A model generated the notes under the pieces. That model saw only the letters and a list, made by a program, of their open reading frames with translations. It made no database searches and had not been told where the DNA came from. A DNA stretch of 64,000 bases, taken from positions 38,970,924 to 39,034,923 of the forward strand of contig CM064509.1 of NCBI GenBank assembly GCA_032716605.1. The letters run 5' to 3'. Source of the DNA: Paralithodes platypus. Lineage: Eukaryota; Arthropoda; Malacostraca; Decapoda; Lithodidae. Positions 1-12,009 of the stretch are shown here, in pieces; positions within the stretch are counted from its first letter, which is position 1; every line of letters starts with the position of its first letter. The translations under genes were made by a program, and so were the position numbers.

Positions 1-598
1 CTCTGCCGGTGGTGGGGCCGAGGCTGCCACTGTTGCTAGAATTAGGTGTGGCTGGGGGAAGTTCAGAGAATTGATGCCAATCCTGACCATGAAAAGAATG
101 CCTCTCCCCCTGAAGGGAAAGGTGTATGCCTCATGTGTTAGAAGTGCAATGACGTATGCCTCAGAAACATGGGCCGTTAAAGTAGAGGATGTCAACAGAA
201 TGGAGCGTAATGAGATGAGAATGGTGAGATGGATGTGTGGGGCCAGGCTACAGGATAGAATAACAAATGTTGAGTTGAGGAGACGTTTAGGTATAAAGAG
301 TATTAGCGAGGTGATGCGTACAAGTAGACTGGGATGGTATGGACATGTGGAGAGAATGGATGAACAAAATTGGGTGACAAAATGCAGGTCTGTGATTGTG
401 GAGGGAGCTGCACCAAGGGGTGGACCGAGGAAGACCTGGGATCGGACTATACGCGCCGATCTCAAATCCAAGAACTTGACAAGTGAAGCAGCCCTTAACA
501 GGGTTGCCTGGAACGCCGCCATTAGGACAAGAGACTGAAACTGCACTTATGTGTGGAACACTCAGTCTTAAAATGTTATGTATGTATGTATGTACCTA
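1..598 (+). pseudogene. 3' end of a finger-bearing LINE (ZF-LINE), cut by the window start
   Basis: The frame is open from position 2 to the stop at 536-538 and encodes the C-terminal end of a non-LTR reverse transcriptase. It carries the motifs YASETWAVK, RMVRWMCG, SRLGWYGHVERMD and RGGPRKTWD, which are typical of the region after the RT palm. The same protein end is encoded by the longer minus-strand copy at 34237-35451, so family membership is certain within this window. The 3' UTR is short and ends in an (ATGT)n microsatellite near 574-598, matching the tail of the 34147 copy. The element starts outside the window. Its uninterrupted sequence around 489-505 is the empty-site reference for the MITE insertion at 27187. 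Confidence 0.85.
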
Positions 599-1409
599 CA
601 TTGTACAACCTAGTTATTCTTTGGAACTGACACAATATACCGTATCAGAAGCTTTAATCCATCAAGTACATCGGTTTGAATCGACCTATACCTGGTGTCC
701 CCCTTGCCACATGACTCGTTGCCGCCGTTTGGGGGCTTCCGGGCTTGTAGGTGGAGCGGCCTAGGTTCTTGACCGCTCTCCCTATCACCTCCAACTAATT
801 TTGTCATGTCCTTTTCTTTCTCCTCCTTTCTAGTTTTCGTTTTTCCCTCTTCCGCTTTCTCCTGGGGCTGCCATCAGAGGCCGGTCTCCCACCCTTGAAC
901 TTTTTTGGTCCCGCTCCTCCCTTCCCTTCCGGTTGACTTCCCTGTTTGCTTCCTTCCTTTCTCTTTAACTGCTTCGGAGGTTCTAGTTTCCTTAGGGCTT
1001 CGCCTTGGTGTGTCTGATCACTGCTGAGTTGGCAGACTCCGCCTGGCGACAGGTGCTGCCGGCCAGGGCTCGCAAGGCTCGTTGCTGGAGGATAGGCACT
1101 ATAGGGTTGCTTTGGGGTTTCTGACTCTCTTCTCTCTTCCCAGTGAGTGTGTCAGGTGACTACGCCGGCCCCGTTCTCCGTGGGACAAAGCTGCAGGACA
1201 AATGCCCGGGTTGTACAAGGTCCCTAGCTCAAAGCCGAGACCTGTCCCATCTCAATTGGCCGCATTCTGGGTTTCGTGGCCCTGCGGAGGTCTTTCTCCC
1301 TTTCGTTGCCAGGGGCACCTGGTAACCCGCAGTATCTTCTTCCATGCTTTACCCCCTTTTCTCTTGCTATGGTGACGACTTATGCTTTTTTCCCTGTTCT
1401 TCCCTGTTT

Positions 1410-3515
1410 ATGGCTTCTGCTTTAGTGGTTCCGGTGAGTGAGCCCCTTGTGGCATGCAGCCTGCCACTTAGGGGTCTGTTGTCTGGCTGTCAGTCCGGTT
1501 CACCGCGGGAGCACGGTGAGTCGGGGATGGTTTTGGGTGCTCTCGACCGGCCCGCTGAAATATCCCTCGGTCGTCTCTCGTCCATTACCGTTCCGGATCC
1601 TTCTACTACCCTTCCGTCTTCGTCACGTCTTTCTCCACCCTCCACTACCCAGGATTTCATCTCCTCTCCTGTAGTTATTTCTGCGTCTTCCTCTTCTCCC
1701 TCTAGTCATGTCACCCTCGACCCTTTTCTGCCCTCCCTCCCTCGTTCTCTTTCCTCTTCTTCTCCAGTTTCGTCCTCGCTCCTCGGTCCTCCCTCTGTCC
1801 TCTCTCTTTGCACCTCCTTCCTTTACTAAGTTTTTCTCCATCCCTGCTTCTGCGCCTCTAGCCGGTGATGACCTCCTCTTCCACCTGCGTCTCCTTCAAC
1901 AGGTGGGAAAGGACGTCACCTTCCACTCCCGCCATGATGCCTCCCGTCTTGTTACCGTCCAAAACGAACTTTAGGCTACTGCTATGTCCTCTTTCGTCGA
2001 TTGTTCTGGCACCCCCATCCCGGCTCAAAAAGATCAACGACTCAACTCCTGTACAGGGACTGTCCTGATCCCCGCTTCCATCCGGCTCGGGGGTCGTCCA
2101 TTCGCGGATTGCGCCGACCTCGTCAAGGACATCGTTGTCGCTCAAGACCACAAGGTGGTTAGTGTGGTATGCTACACTATCCCTCCTCGCGACCTTCGCC
2201 GCCATCCCGCTAACATTGCCAAGATCTCTTTTGATGGACTTTCCCTTCCTGCCCATGTTATTGTCGGTGGTACTCGCCTCCCCGTGACTGCGTCTCTTCC
2301 CCGTCCACTCCAGTGTCGCAGCTGCTGGCGTTTCGGCCACCCGGCGAAGTTCTGCCGTACAGCCGCTGATAGCCCACTCTGCCCGCGCTGTGCGCAGTCC
2401 GGACATGCCGTTGGTGAATGTCAGTAAACGTCCCAGTTCTGCCTTAATTGCCGCCGGTCTCATTCGGCCGACTCTAAGATTTGCCCCGTTCATCTGTTCG
2501 AGTCTGAGGTTGCTGTCCTCAAAGCGAGACACGGCCTTACGCTCACCGCAGCCCGCCAAGAGGCTCGTCGCTTGGGCTTCACCCCTCAGTCATTTTCCAA
2601 GACTCTGTCTCCTCCCTCCTCTTCTTTGCCTCCCTCTACCACGCCCCCCCCCCTTTTTCTGGTTCCTCGGTTCCTTCCACCGCCTCCGTCCCCCCGGTCG
2701 CACCAGTTTCGTCATCTGCCTCCCTTCCTTCTACCGGTGCTTCTCCCGGATTTTCTCCTTCCTCCTCTTCTGTCTCCTCCGTTCGTCCTTCCGTCTCTTC
2801 CTTTTCTGTCCCTTTGTCTAACACTTTCTCTGTTCTCAGTCCTACTTCTGCCCCTTCATCTTGCTCTCTTCCTTGTTCCTCCTCTTCTAGTCTCCCTCAA
2901 CGCTCTCACCGTTCCAAGCCTCCCCCCCGTTCTCTGTCATCTTCCTCTTCTAGTCGCCCCAAATCTCCTACTCGCTCTAAACTTCCCTTCTCCTCTACCA
3001 AATGGGCTCCTGTGCTCCGTTCTTCCTCGCCCGCTTCCTCTTTTAAACGTAAGGGTGGTCTCCGTGATGTGCGAAGCTCAAGTCCCTGCGAGAAGAAGAA
3101 GTCGCCTCCTTCTTCTGTTTCCCTTTCTCCTCTCTCCGTCCAGTCTCCTCCTCCTCCCGTCACTGCATCCCTAGATTTCTCCTACGAAACCCTACCTAAG
3201 ATTGATGAATTTATCCGTTCTTCCCACCCACCACCTTCAACTGTTCATGCCGAAGTTCATCCTACCCCCTCTTCTCTCCCCCCTACCCCTCTCCCGCCTT
3301 CCCCTGCCCCTTCTGGCTTTCCTCCGGGCCCTCCCCCTCTTCCTTCTCCTGCCCTAACCCCCTCCTTCTCTTCCCACCCGCCGTCCGTCCTTCCTACCTC
3401 TTCCGGCCCTCCTCCTTCCTCTCCTCTTTCTCTGTTAGACCTCCCTATGCCCCCCGGTTTCCAGTCTTCCCCTTCAACGTCTTCTCCAATTCCTGCTATT
3501 ATTTCCCATCGTTAG
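1410..3515 (+). pseudogene. I-1 ORF1, gag-like nucleic-acid-binding protein, broken
   Basis: ORF1 of I-type LINEs encodes an RNA-binding particle protein. I chose the ATG at 1410 (MASALVVPV) because it follows the long 5' UTR. The frame shifts once before 1708. It then continues through stops at 1972-1974 and 2425-2427, with clear coding sense on both sides. CCHC zinc knuckles run from about 2314 to 2490: CRSCWRFGHPAKFC, then CPRCAQSGHAVGEC, and a third, CLNCRRSHSADSKIC, after the in-frame stop. A long Ser/Pro-rich tail follows in another frame after a C-rich run near 2642, ending at 3515. Two stops and at least two frameshifts make it nonfunctional. The low-complexity tail is weak as coding evidence. 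Confidence 0.8.
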
Positions 3516-3635
3516 CCTCTCTTGGCTATATTTTCCACCCACGGTGTTAACTGTATTTTGTAAATATGTTGTATATAGTGTACGTCTTTTCTTCCCTCTT
3601 GTACGCGTCTTCTTTTTATTCTTTTTTGTCTTTTA

Positions 3636-6600
3636 ATGTCCATTTTACAATGGAACATTCGTAGTTTTGCAGCACATCGTGTTGATCTTCGTTACCTTAT
3701 CTCTAGGTTTAGCCCACTTGTTATTAGTTTACAAGAATCGCGTTTATCTAATGCCCCCTCCCCAATACCTTTTTACTCCTATATAAGTTCTCCCCCAATC
3801 CCAGTATGCTACTTGCCTCCTCGTACATCATGATGTCCCTGTGTCTCCGTTAACTATCCGTACCTCTCTTAAATGCACGCTTGCCAGAGTGTTCCTTTCA
3901 CGCTGGCTTACAGTAGTTTCCATATACCTTTCCCCCTCGATCCCGATCGATGTTCCAGAATTAAACAGGATCCTTTCTCTATTACCTCCACCTTTCCTCC
4001 TTTTAAGGGATTTTAATTGCAGGCATTCCCTGTGGGGTGACTCTACCGTTAATACACGAGGTTGTTCCCTTGAGGCTCTGATTCGTACACACTATTTATT
4101 TCTTTTAAACACTGGTTCTTCTACGCATTTTGATAGCGGCACCCGTACCTTCTCATGTATTGACTTGTCTCTGTGATCCCCTACACTATCCTTGGATTTT
4201 ACTTGGAAGGTCTTTAATGATTACTGTGCGACTGACCACTTCCCGATTGTCCTCTCCCCTACGTCTTGCTCCCCAGTGCCGCGCCCTCCCCGTTGGTGTT
4301 TCGATTGTGCCGACTGGTCATCTTTCGCTGATCTCGCCGTTCCGCCTAATCCGGCCCCTGCTTTCCCGGACCCTGATGCCATGCTTACCAGTTTCCTGAT
4401 GTGTGTGCTCCATGCTGCCTATACTTGTATTCCACGCACCACTCGGAGTATGTCTTCTAAGTGTGTACCGTGGTGGACTGCTCAGTGCACTTCGGCTTTA
4501 CGCAATAAAAGAGCCGAGTGGAAGAGTTTCCGTCGGAAAAAAGGCTCTCCATATGAGCGGGATGCGTATACTCTTTTCAAACAGGCTAATGCCGTCTTTC
4601 GTCGTACAATCCGCTCTGCAAAAAAATCTAGCTGGATGTCGTATGCCTCTACTATCAACGAGGATACACCTGTTCCGCAAGTCTGGGCTTGCGTCAGGAA
4701 GATTGCAGGGAAACATGCGCCTACGCCGGCCCCAGTCCTCCATACCAACACTGGCATTGTGGGCGATCCGTCTCTGGTGGCCAATATTTTGGGACAACAT
4801 TTCAGTGATGTTAGCACTGGCTCCCATCTCCCGCCCTCCTTCCAGATGCATAAACGCCGTTCTGAACTTAAGCGACTTGACTTCGCCTTATCATCTGATC
4901 AGTTTTTCAATGCCCCCTTCTCCCGGGCTGAGCTTGAGTCTAGCCTGGGAGCCTGTAAGGATACATGTGAAGGCCCTGACGGTGTCCATTACTTGATGCT
5001 GAAGCACTTATCTCCACCTGTGCTTGGCTTTCTCTTATCCATCTACGACCGTCTGTGGTCCGCAGGCTTTTTTCCGGCTGAGTGGAGACATGCCATCCTT
5101 CTCCCATTCCTTAAGCCGGGTAAGTCGGGCCATGCACCAGCAGATTACCGTCCCATTGCCCTGGTCAGTTGTGTAGGCAAATTATTAGAACGCATGGTTC
5201 ACTCCCGCTTAATGTGGCTCCTGGAATCAAGAGGCATCCTGTCACCTTTTCAATATGGCTTTCGCAAGGGCCGTAGTACTTTGGACCCATTATTGAGATT
5301 GGCGACTTCTATCCGCGATGCCTTTTCGGACACTAAGTCGGTTTTAGCTGTATCCTTCGATCTTGAAAAAGCGTATGATACTGCCTGGAAATACAACATC
5401 CTTCATACCCTTTTACGTTCTGGTGTGTCTGGCAACATGGCGGTATTCTTGAAGAACTTTCTCCGTGATCGTACTTTCCGAGTCAAGCTTCAGAATACAT
5501 TCTCACGAACATACCCCCAACACAACGGTGTCCCACAGGGTTGTGTTCTTAGTACCATCCTTTTTATCCTAGCTATTAATGGTATTATTTCTTCTCTCCC
5601 TCTTGGTGTCCGTGCTTCTTTGTATGTGGACGACTTCGCTATTTACGCTGTGGGTTTGGATACTCGCTGCCCTACAAAATCTCATGCAGAAGGCCATTGA
5701 TGCAGCTGCGCAGTGGGCTACGGCCCATGGTTTTCGGTTTTCGCCCTCGAAATCTTGTGCCGTCATCTTCACAAAACGCCATACAGTCCCGCATCTTGTT
5801 CTTACGTTGTATAACCGCCCTCTGCCTTACAGGTCCTCAGCTCCATTCTTAGGTCTCATTTTCGATACTCGGTTGACTTGGTACCCGCACATTACTTCGT
5901 TACTGACCTCCACCACCCGACGGCTTCAACTCTTACAAACCCTTAGCCACTTGTCTTGGGGTGCGGACCGGGCGACTCTTCTGCACCTCCATACAACGCT
6001 TATTCTCTCCAAGATCGATTATGGCTGCCAGGTATATGCCTCCGCTGCGCGTACAAACCTTAAGCGCCTAGACTCCCGTCACCATCACGGTCTGCGCTTG
6101 TCGCTAGGGGCTTTTCGCTCTACTCCGGTTATTAGCCTTTATGCTGAATCAGGTGTCCCACCGCTATCATCCAGGTGGGATAAATTGACCCTTCGATGTC
6201 ATCTTCGCCTTCTGCAACACAGTTCGGCTGGTTTTCCTCCCACGGCTTCCGGCTTGGCCCCATCAGTGTCTGCTACTTCGTTCCCCGGTCGGGTCTCTGC
6301 TTTACTAGCCTCCTTCTCTTTTCCCATTCCATCGGTGCTACCCCTCCGACAGTCAGAGTTCCCCCCATGGCTACTCCCTCGCCCTACCGTTTGTACAGCT
6401 GCCCTCCCCCCCTCTAAGGCCTCTTCAACCCCACAGTTGCTTTATGCTCAGTTTGCGGAACATATGCTACGCCACTCTTCAGCCGTTCCAGTGTACACTG
6501 ATGGTTCCAAGACCTCCGCCGGTACAGGGTTTGCGGTTGTGTTCCCGGACCGGACCTTCCAACGTCACATCCAATCATGTGCTAGTGTCTTTACGGCTGA

Positions 6601-7324
6601 GTTATTTGCTATTTTATTTGCCCTACGTACTATTTTTTGTTCACACCTGCATACCTTTGTAATTTTTAGTGACTCCCTTAGTGCTCTTCAGAGTATTCAG
6701 TCTCTTCCCGCTGTTAACCCCTTAGTGCTGGAGATTCAAGAATGGTTGTTCCGCATCGCTACTAAATTGAAGTCCCTGTCTTTCTGTTGGGTCCCGAGTC
6801 ATGTTGGAGTGCCTGGCAATGAGCGGGTTGATTTTTTCGCCCGCTCTGCTATTACCTCTCACCGCCTCGTGCCACGACGTATTCCTGCATCCGATTACTT
6901 CCCGCGTGTTACTCAATTACTACGTCAGCGCTGGCAGGACGAATGGACCTCCATGAGGGTGTCTGATGTCAAACTGCGTTCTGTCAAACCTTCCGTCCTA
7001 CCTTGGAAGTCTTCCTCTCATCGCAATCGTCGATGGGAGACCGCTCTAGCCCGTCTTCGGCTCGGCCACACCAGGCTCACGCATGGTCATTTGATGTCCT
7101 GTGATGTCCCCACGCTCTGTCCTTGCTGCCATATTCCAGTGTCTGTCCAGCATCTCCTGATCGACTGTCCGCGTTTCTCCAATGCCCGACGGCAGGCATT
7201 CCCCTTTATATCCTCCCTTTATCGCCCCCTTGTCTTAGCCGATATGCTTGGAGAGTCCCCCACTTTCTCCCTCCCACATCTTATGCGGTTTCTCCTCCAT
7301 ACCCGTCTCCTTCAGCTTCTTTAA
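3636..7324 (+). pseudogene. I-1 ORF2: endonuclease, reverse transcriptase, RNase H, frameshifted
   Basis: The domains lie in order. The apurinic-type endonuclease runs from 3636 (MSILQWNIRS) to about 4250 and is broken near 3830 and 4174. Its usual GDFN motif reads RDFN near 4009. The reverse transcriptase runs from about 4930 to 5690, with DYRPIALVS, GFRKGRSTLDP, SFDLEKAYD, GVPQGCVLS and the catalytic YVDD at 5623-5634. A frame change between about 5640 and 5690 leads into frame 2. The RNase H follows, with YTDGSK at 6494-6511, then TAELFAIL, FSDSLSAL and VPGNERVD. The C-terminal zinc-like segment is CPCCHIPVSVQHLLIDC. All catalytic residues of RT and RNase H are visible, but the frameshifts prevent one continuous product. 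Confidence 0.88.
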
Positions 7325-7480
7325 TTAGTGTTTCCTAGTCTTCTTCTCCTCTACTCCGTATTGCGCCCAGCCCCACAACACCTCCGGTGTTTTTTTTTTT
7401 TCCACAAAGTTTCTTTTGGTGCCACATAGTCTTTTTAGGCTTGGTGCGAATCCCTATTTTAATAATAATATACCTGGTGT

Positions 7481-8244
7481 GGCCATCCCGCCTAAAATCC
7501 TATTTTTGCACAACGGGACGAAAAGTACATTAACGTACAGTGGTGCTCTTGTTAGTGCGGACATCTCGTCCCAACCAATCGCAGTGTTCCTGAAACAACA
7601 TACCTTATGGGGTAAATTAATTTTATTCCTGCTAAAATCCCAAAGTCCCCTTTTTGACCCTTTTCGGCCCAACAAAAGTCCCAAAATCAAATTTTTGACA
7701 CAAAGTATACATATAATAAGGTAAATATGACAGCCTTTATTAGTGCTATTGTGAGGAGCCAAAAAAAGTCAAGTCCCAAAGTTCCCTTTTTTGACACATA
7801 ATATTCACTTCACACATCATAGAAATACCATAAAGTACACTTCACACATCATAGAAATACAATAAGGTAACAGTGAGAGAGATCCTTATAATCACCAAGA
7901 ATATTGAGGTATACGCTGACCAACAGATGTATACAAACAGAGAGGGAGGGCGATCGGGCCCGAGCGTGACGTCACAGGGCCGAGTCAATTCCACAGTAGA
8001 TTGGAGCATGTCCGTGTATGACCAGAGCCCCAGAGCTTCCACATTTAGGTGACCGTGTATGATTGAAAGCGCGTTACTCAACGCTGCGTTAACGAGACCA
8101 CCACTATATCAAATACATTCTTTCATCCCATTACAAATATATTTAGTATAAATATGATGTGGTTATAGTGAGTTGGTCAGAAGTTCCATGGTTGGCACGT
8201 GTAGAAAATGAGGCAGAGTGGTGGAGGAAGGGGAGGGCGTTTCA
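7481..8244. other. No gene recognised; small direct duplication
   Basis: I see no supported gene. A unit of about 28 bp beginning CACTTCACACATCATAG is repeated at about 7808 and 7838. Short open frames here have no recognisable motifs. Confidence 0.5.
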
Positions 8245-8400
8245 TCTCTCTCTATTTATTGCCAGACGCCGTGATCCACGAAGGGATGGCCACGAACGAA
8301 ACGGCCCCATGCACCTCTGTCCCCAGTCATTCGATGCCCCTCCTCCCATCCAGCACTTCTTAACTCTATCCTTCTACCTCTCCCTCTTTGTCCTTCCACC
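8245..8400 (-). mobile_element. 3' fragment of an RTE-like LINE with (GATA)n-type tail
   Basis: The minus strand matches the 3' ends at 33765-33990 (minus) and 26860-26990 (plus). The shared coding sense is GWEEG, DRGAWGRFVRGHPF. The tail side at 8245-8254 is a decayed tetranucleotide run. This is a 5'-truncated fragment about 155 bp long. Confidence 0.7.
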
Positions 8401-8404
8401 AGCC

Positions 8405-9580
8405 ATTCTGGGCGAAAATGCAGTCTACGGCCACGTATAGAAGCAGCTCGTCGAGAGAAATCGAATGGCACCAAGTAGAATTCCCTAGGACTTATAGTTT
8501 GGGCTACAGAGGACTTTTAAAGTCCAAAAACTGGTCATTTGAACCCTTCTGGGAGGGCAAGTCAAATACGAAATCCTAAACTAATTGTCCGATTTCAATT
8601 ATGTTTGCGCCATTCGATTCAGCGTGTCAAAGTGGTTACAATTTGAACAAAATCCATACATAGATAACTCGTCTATGGAGTTTTTAAACTTTAAAATAGG
8701 CCTATTGGGCCTAAAAATTGGTCAAAATTAAAAAATTCATATGCCGTTGGAATTGTAATGACGAGACTAATCCATATATACCCATGAAAACTCGAAATTC
8801 GAAAGTCGCCCACCAAGTGCAAACAAAAATCTCTGGTTTTAATTTGGGCCCTTCTGGGAGGCCAAGTCAAATACGAAATCCTAAACTAATTGTCCGATTC
8901 CAATTCTGTTTGCGCCATTCGATTCAGCGTGTCAAAGTGTACTGTACTTTTGGTATAAATTTGAACAAAATCCATACATAGATAATTTGTCTATGGAGTT
9001 TTTGAACTTTAAAATAGGCCTATTGGGCTTAATTAAAAATGGGTCAAAATTAAGAAATTCACATACCGTTGGAATTGCAACGACGAGACGAATTCAAATA
9101 TATGCTAATCTTGAAATTAAAAAAATCAAAGAAAATCAACGATTTGCCTGCCCATGGATTTTGGAAAAAAAAAACAATCTGGGCAAATGGCTGGGCGAAA
9201 ATGCAATCTACGACCATGTAAAGAAGCGGCTCGTCGAGAGAAATCGACTGGCACCAAGTAGAATTCCCTATGATTTATAGTTTGGGCTACAAAGGACTTT
9301 TAAAGTCCAAAAACTGGTCATTTGGGCCCTTCTGAGAGGCCAAGTCAAATACGAAATGCTAAACTAATGATCCGATTTCAATTCCGTTTGCGTCAATCGA
9401 TTCAGCGTGTCAAAGTGTATTTTAGGTATAAATTTGAACAAAATCCGTACATAGATAACTCGTCTATGGAGTTTTTAAACTTCAAAATAGGCCTATTGGA
9501 CTTAAAAAGTGGGTCAAAATTTAAAAAAATCATATACCGTTGGAATCGCAACGACGAGACGAATCCAAATATATGCTAAT
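8405..9580. repeat. Long imperfect direct repeat of unknown type
   Basis: Blocks recur in the same order. GGGCGAAAATGCA with the following 150 bp occurs at 8408 and 9193. A block containing GTCAAATACGAAAT, GATTCAGCGTGTCAAAG and AAAATAGGCCTATTGG occurs at about 8550, 8855 and 9340. The spacing of the last block is unequal (about 300 and 480 bp), so this is a partially deleted tandem repeat rather than a clean array. No coding motif or terminal repeat was found. Confidence 0.75.
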
Positions 9581-10512
9581 AGATAAGGTATGTGATCATG
9601 ATATTTGGTTGGTTATTGTTTGTTAGGCATGTATGAAGCTACAAGATGTATAAACATGGCGATTGAGCGCCAAATAGGCCCAGGTGGACGGTGGCGGGAA
9701 TATTTAAATGTCTGGGGTCTGGGAGTTCAATTACAAACTTTAAAGCAGTCTATGATTTATCTTTGGATATTTCTTGTTACTTCATGCAATATGATTGATT
9801 TTATTTATGGCTCAAGACACATGTATGTCCCACTCCAGTCTTGAATACCAAGATACTACGTCATTTGACGTAGGAGCCACTAATGAATTACGGGTTTGGC
9901 AAACCGAAGGGAAGAGAGGAAAACCTAATATTTAGTAATGGCTCCAGAGTCAAATTATTTCCATACATCTGTTACCTTGATATTCCAATCAGAGACCTGT
10001 CGTTGAGCAAGGGAAGCAAGGCAACACCGCTTCATGATAACAGACGCATGGGAAGCGCGCGCTAACCTTTTTATTATTCTCTGGAATATTTTTTTATTTT
10101 TTTCGACACTTTCATAGTGGCATCCGTGACTAATGACATCCCATGGGTATTATAACAGTGTCGCCTATGAAGATGGTTCTAATATGTCGGAAGGCGTATG
10201 GGGTACGCAAACTTAGCCTATGGGCTAAATAGGGTCATATATAATTATTTATTTATTTTTTCTATGTGAATGAGGGAGACAAAAGGCAGAACTGCCAGTG
10301 ACGAGTGCCTTCCCAGAGTTGAAAGAGTGACAGGGCCAAGATCAAGGGACGTTCAAGCCAAAATGCCTGGACACACAGAGTTTGAAGCAATTCAAGTCAT
10401 AGGATGAGGGAAAGTGATTCTGATAGAGTTCCAGAGTTGAGCTGTTGATTATAGGAAAAATTGAGAATAACATTGCACACTTGGGTTAGAGAGTTGCACA
10501 GAGTATAGGGGT
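9581..10512. other. No gene recognised
   Basis: Mostly AT-rich, apparently non-repetitive sequence, with open frames of up to 79 codons that show no known motif. I cannot assign a function. Confidence 0.4.
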
Positions 10513-10919
10513 TGTTGTTGTTGTTGTTCCCCAAGCTGCCTGGCCGAACAGCCCCAAGGCCCCGAGCAAGGCCAAGGCCATAACCGAGCGCCCCCACAGA
10601 ACCCTCCCTGCCGACCACAATAAAGCCTGGGTGACTGAAGCCACTCCATGGCGGGGAGCTGAAGAGGGTGCGGAAACGCCCGGGAAACCAAAGACCCACC
10701 CAGGGCCCTGTGCCCCTCAGCAATTATGAAGAGAAAGTTGAGGGGCAAAGGAAAAATGTGACGCTTTGGCTTCCAATCTTGGTAGATTGGGAGGTCAATC
10801 CACGGAAGAGACGCCGTCACTTGAGATCTAGAAAATATATAAGTAAAAGGAACAGTCAGAGTAAGCTATGGGTATGGCAGAAATCGCTCAGTTCTCACTC
10901 TGATAGACCAGCCCATCAC
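10513..10919 (-). mobile_element. Full-length (AAC)n-tailed SINE with target duplication
   Basis: This is the reference copy of a family with at least eight members here. On the minus strand it starts GTGATGGGCTGGTCTATCAG and ends GCTTGGGGAAC followed by (AAC)n, seen as (GTT)n on the plus strand at 10513-10530. It is flanked by the direct repeat CAGAGTATAGGGGT at 10499-10512 and 10920-10933. It is about 407 bp long. I saw no clear tRNA or 5S promoter boxes, so the origin of its head is unknown. Open frames inside it recur in every copy only because the copies are alike. Confidence 0.85.
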
Positions 10920-11015
10920 CAGAGTATAGGGGTGGGGTTGTGTTGCAAGACGGGTGCTACATGTTCTACGAAGAGGGGATTGGTATACACTGAGAGAGCT
11001 CTGAGGAGCACTGAT

Positions 11016-11410
11016 TATTTATTTATTTTTATTTTTTTATATATTAGTTTAACCAGACCACTGAGTTCCACAAAAGAACTCTCATAGGGCAGGCCCGAAT
11101 GATTTGATCAAGATGGACAACTAATCAAGTCAAGATAGATAGGGAAGGGCAGGAGGTGAACAAATCTAGGAAGGTGAAGACACGCAGACATTTCTAGCCA
11201 TTTTATCATACAGCCGGACCACATGAGCTCCACATCAGAGCTCTAATAGGGCAGGGCCGAAGGATGAGGCAAGAACTGCTACACTGCAGCACCAACCAAA
11301 GAGTGATCAAGGGCGAAGAATGAAATATCAGGATTAAGGTATAAACAAATTACAGCGAGATGCAAAAAATGCATTACCGAATGGAATCAAGTCAGCTCGG
11401 CTACATCAGC
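11016..11410 (-). mobile_element. Poly(A)-tailed repeat X, 3' half
   Basis: The sequence matches the complete copy at 19746-20389. The T-rich start at 11016-11040 is the poly(A) tail on the minus strand. The match stops at GCAACCGAAG (about 11410) and resumes at about 13243, where a CR1 fragment interrupts it. It contains no coding domain and is probably a non-autonomous retroposon. Confidence 0.75.
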
Positions 11411-11521
11411 AACCGAAGTGGGGTACAAGTGGGGTACCTCAGGGATCTGTGTTGGGACCACTGCTGTTCGTTATATTTATCAACGACTTGCCTATAATAA
11501 TAATAATAATAATAATAGTTC

Positions 11522-12009
11522 TTAACCCTTATTTAGCGGCGAGCAACATAAGTCGAGTTAAATAAAGCTGGACTATGTGGCGGCGCTCGACATAACTCGA
11601 GTGGCAATTTCAGCACGTAATGTGGCTGAGAGAGAGAGACAAGTGGTGGCAGGAGACTAGCGAGCGTATGACTGCTCCAGACCACCGCGGCGAACCTACT
11701 GACACAAATCTCAGCTCCCTCCTCCCTCTCTCACTCGCTACATACTCAATTATGTACTGAAAGTACCGAATTACCTGCTTTTTGCACTCGCGTTGCACGG
11801 TTATTGCAAGAAAACTATCCATCATACAAGGATCGTTATGGTGTCATTCGAAAGCTCTGTTTATGCCCTTTCAGGGATAGGTACTTGTTTTACGTTCTGG
11901 GTCTTATTTAGGCATGAAAATGATCACGTAAACAGCCCTATTTTGGCTAAAAACACCCCGCTGTGCGGTACACATAAATATACCGCATAGGCCGCTCGTA
12001 AGGTGTTAA
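11522..12009. mobile_element. TTAA-flanked MITE, A-type relative (A4)
   Basis: The ends read TTAACCCTTATTTAGCGGC and, on the other strand, TTAACACCTTACGAGCGGC, giving imperfect terminal inverted repeats inside TTAA. It is about 488 bp long. The interior is diverged from copies A1 to A3 but keeps the GGCGGCGCTCGAC subterminal block. No transposase was found. Confidence 0.65.

Larger units (their letters stand above)
699..7468 (+). mobile_element. Full-length I-type LINE (I-1) with 12-bp target duplication
   Basis: A 6.8-kb non-LTR retrotransposon is flanked by the direct repeat TATACCTGGTGT at 687-698 and 7469-7480. It has a 5' UTR of about 710 bp (699-1409), a gag-like ORF1 with zinc knuckles, an ORF2 with endonuclease, reverse transcriptase and RNase H, and a 3' UTR ending in TAA repeats just before the right duplication. 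RNase H together with a TAA tail is characteristic of the I group. The duplication shows that this is one complete insertion rather than a chance assembly of fragments. Both ORFs carry stops and frameshifts, so the copy is dead. It contains no later insertions, so it is probably younger than most LINEs here. Confidence 0.9.

Noticed and set aside
1858..2559. A 233-codon minus-strand open frame across I-1 ORF1
   Set aside because: It is antisense to the zinc-knuckle ORF1 and has no recognisable domain.
10397..10820. A recurrent open frame starting MLRGTGPWVGLWFPG in several places
   Set aside because: It lies inside each copy of the (AAC)n-tailed SINE and ends in the AAC tail (poly-Asn or poly-Gln); it is conserved only because the copies are recent.
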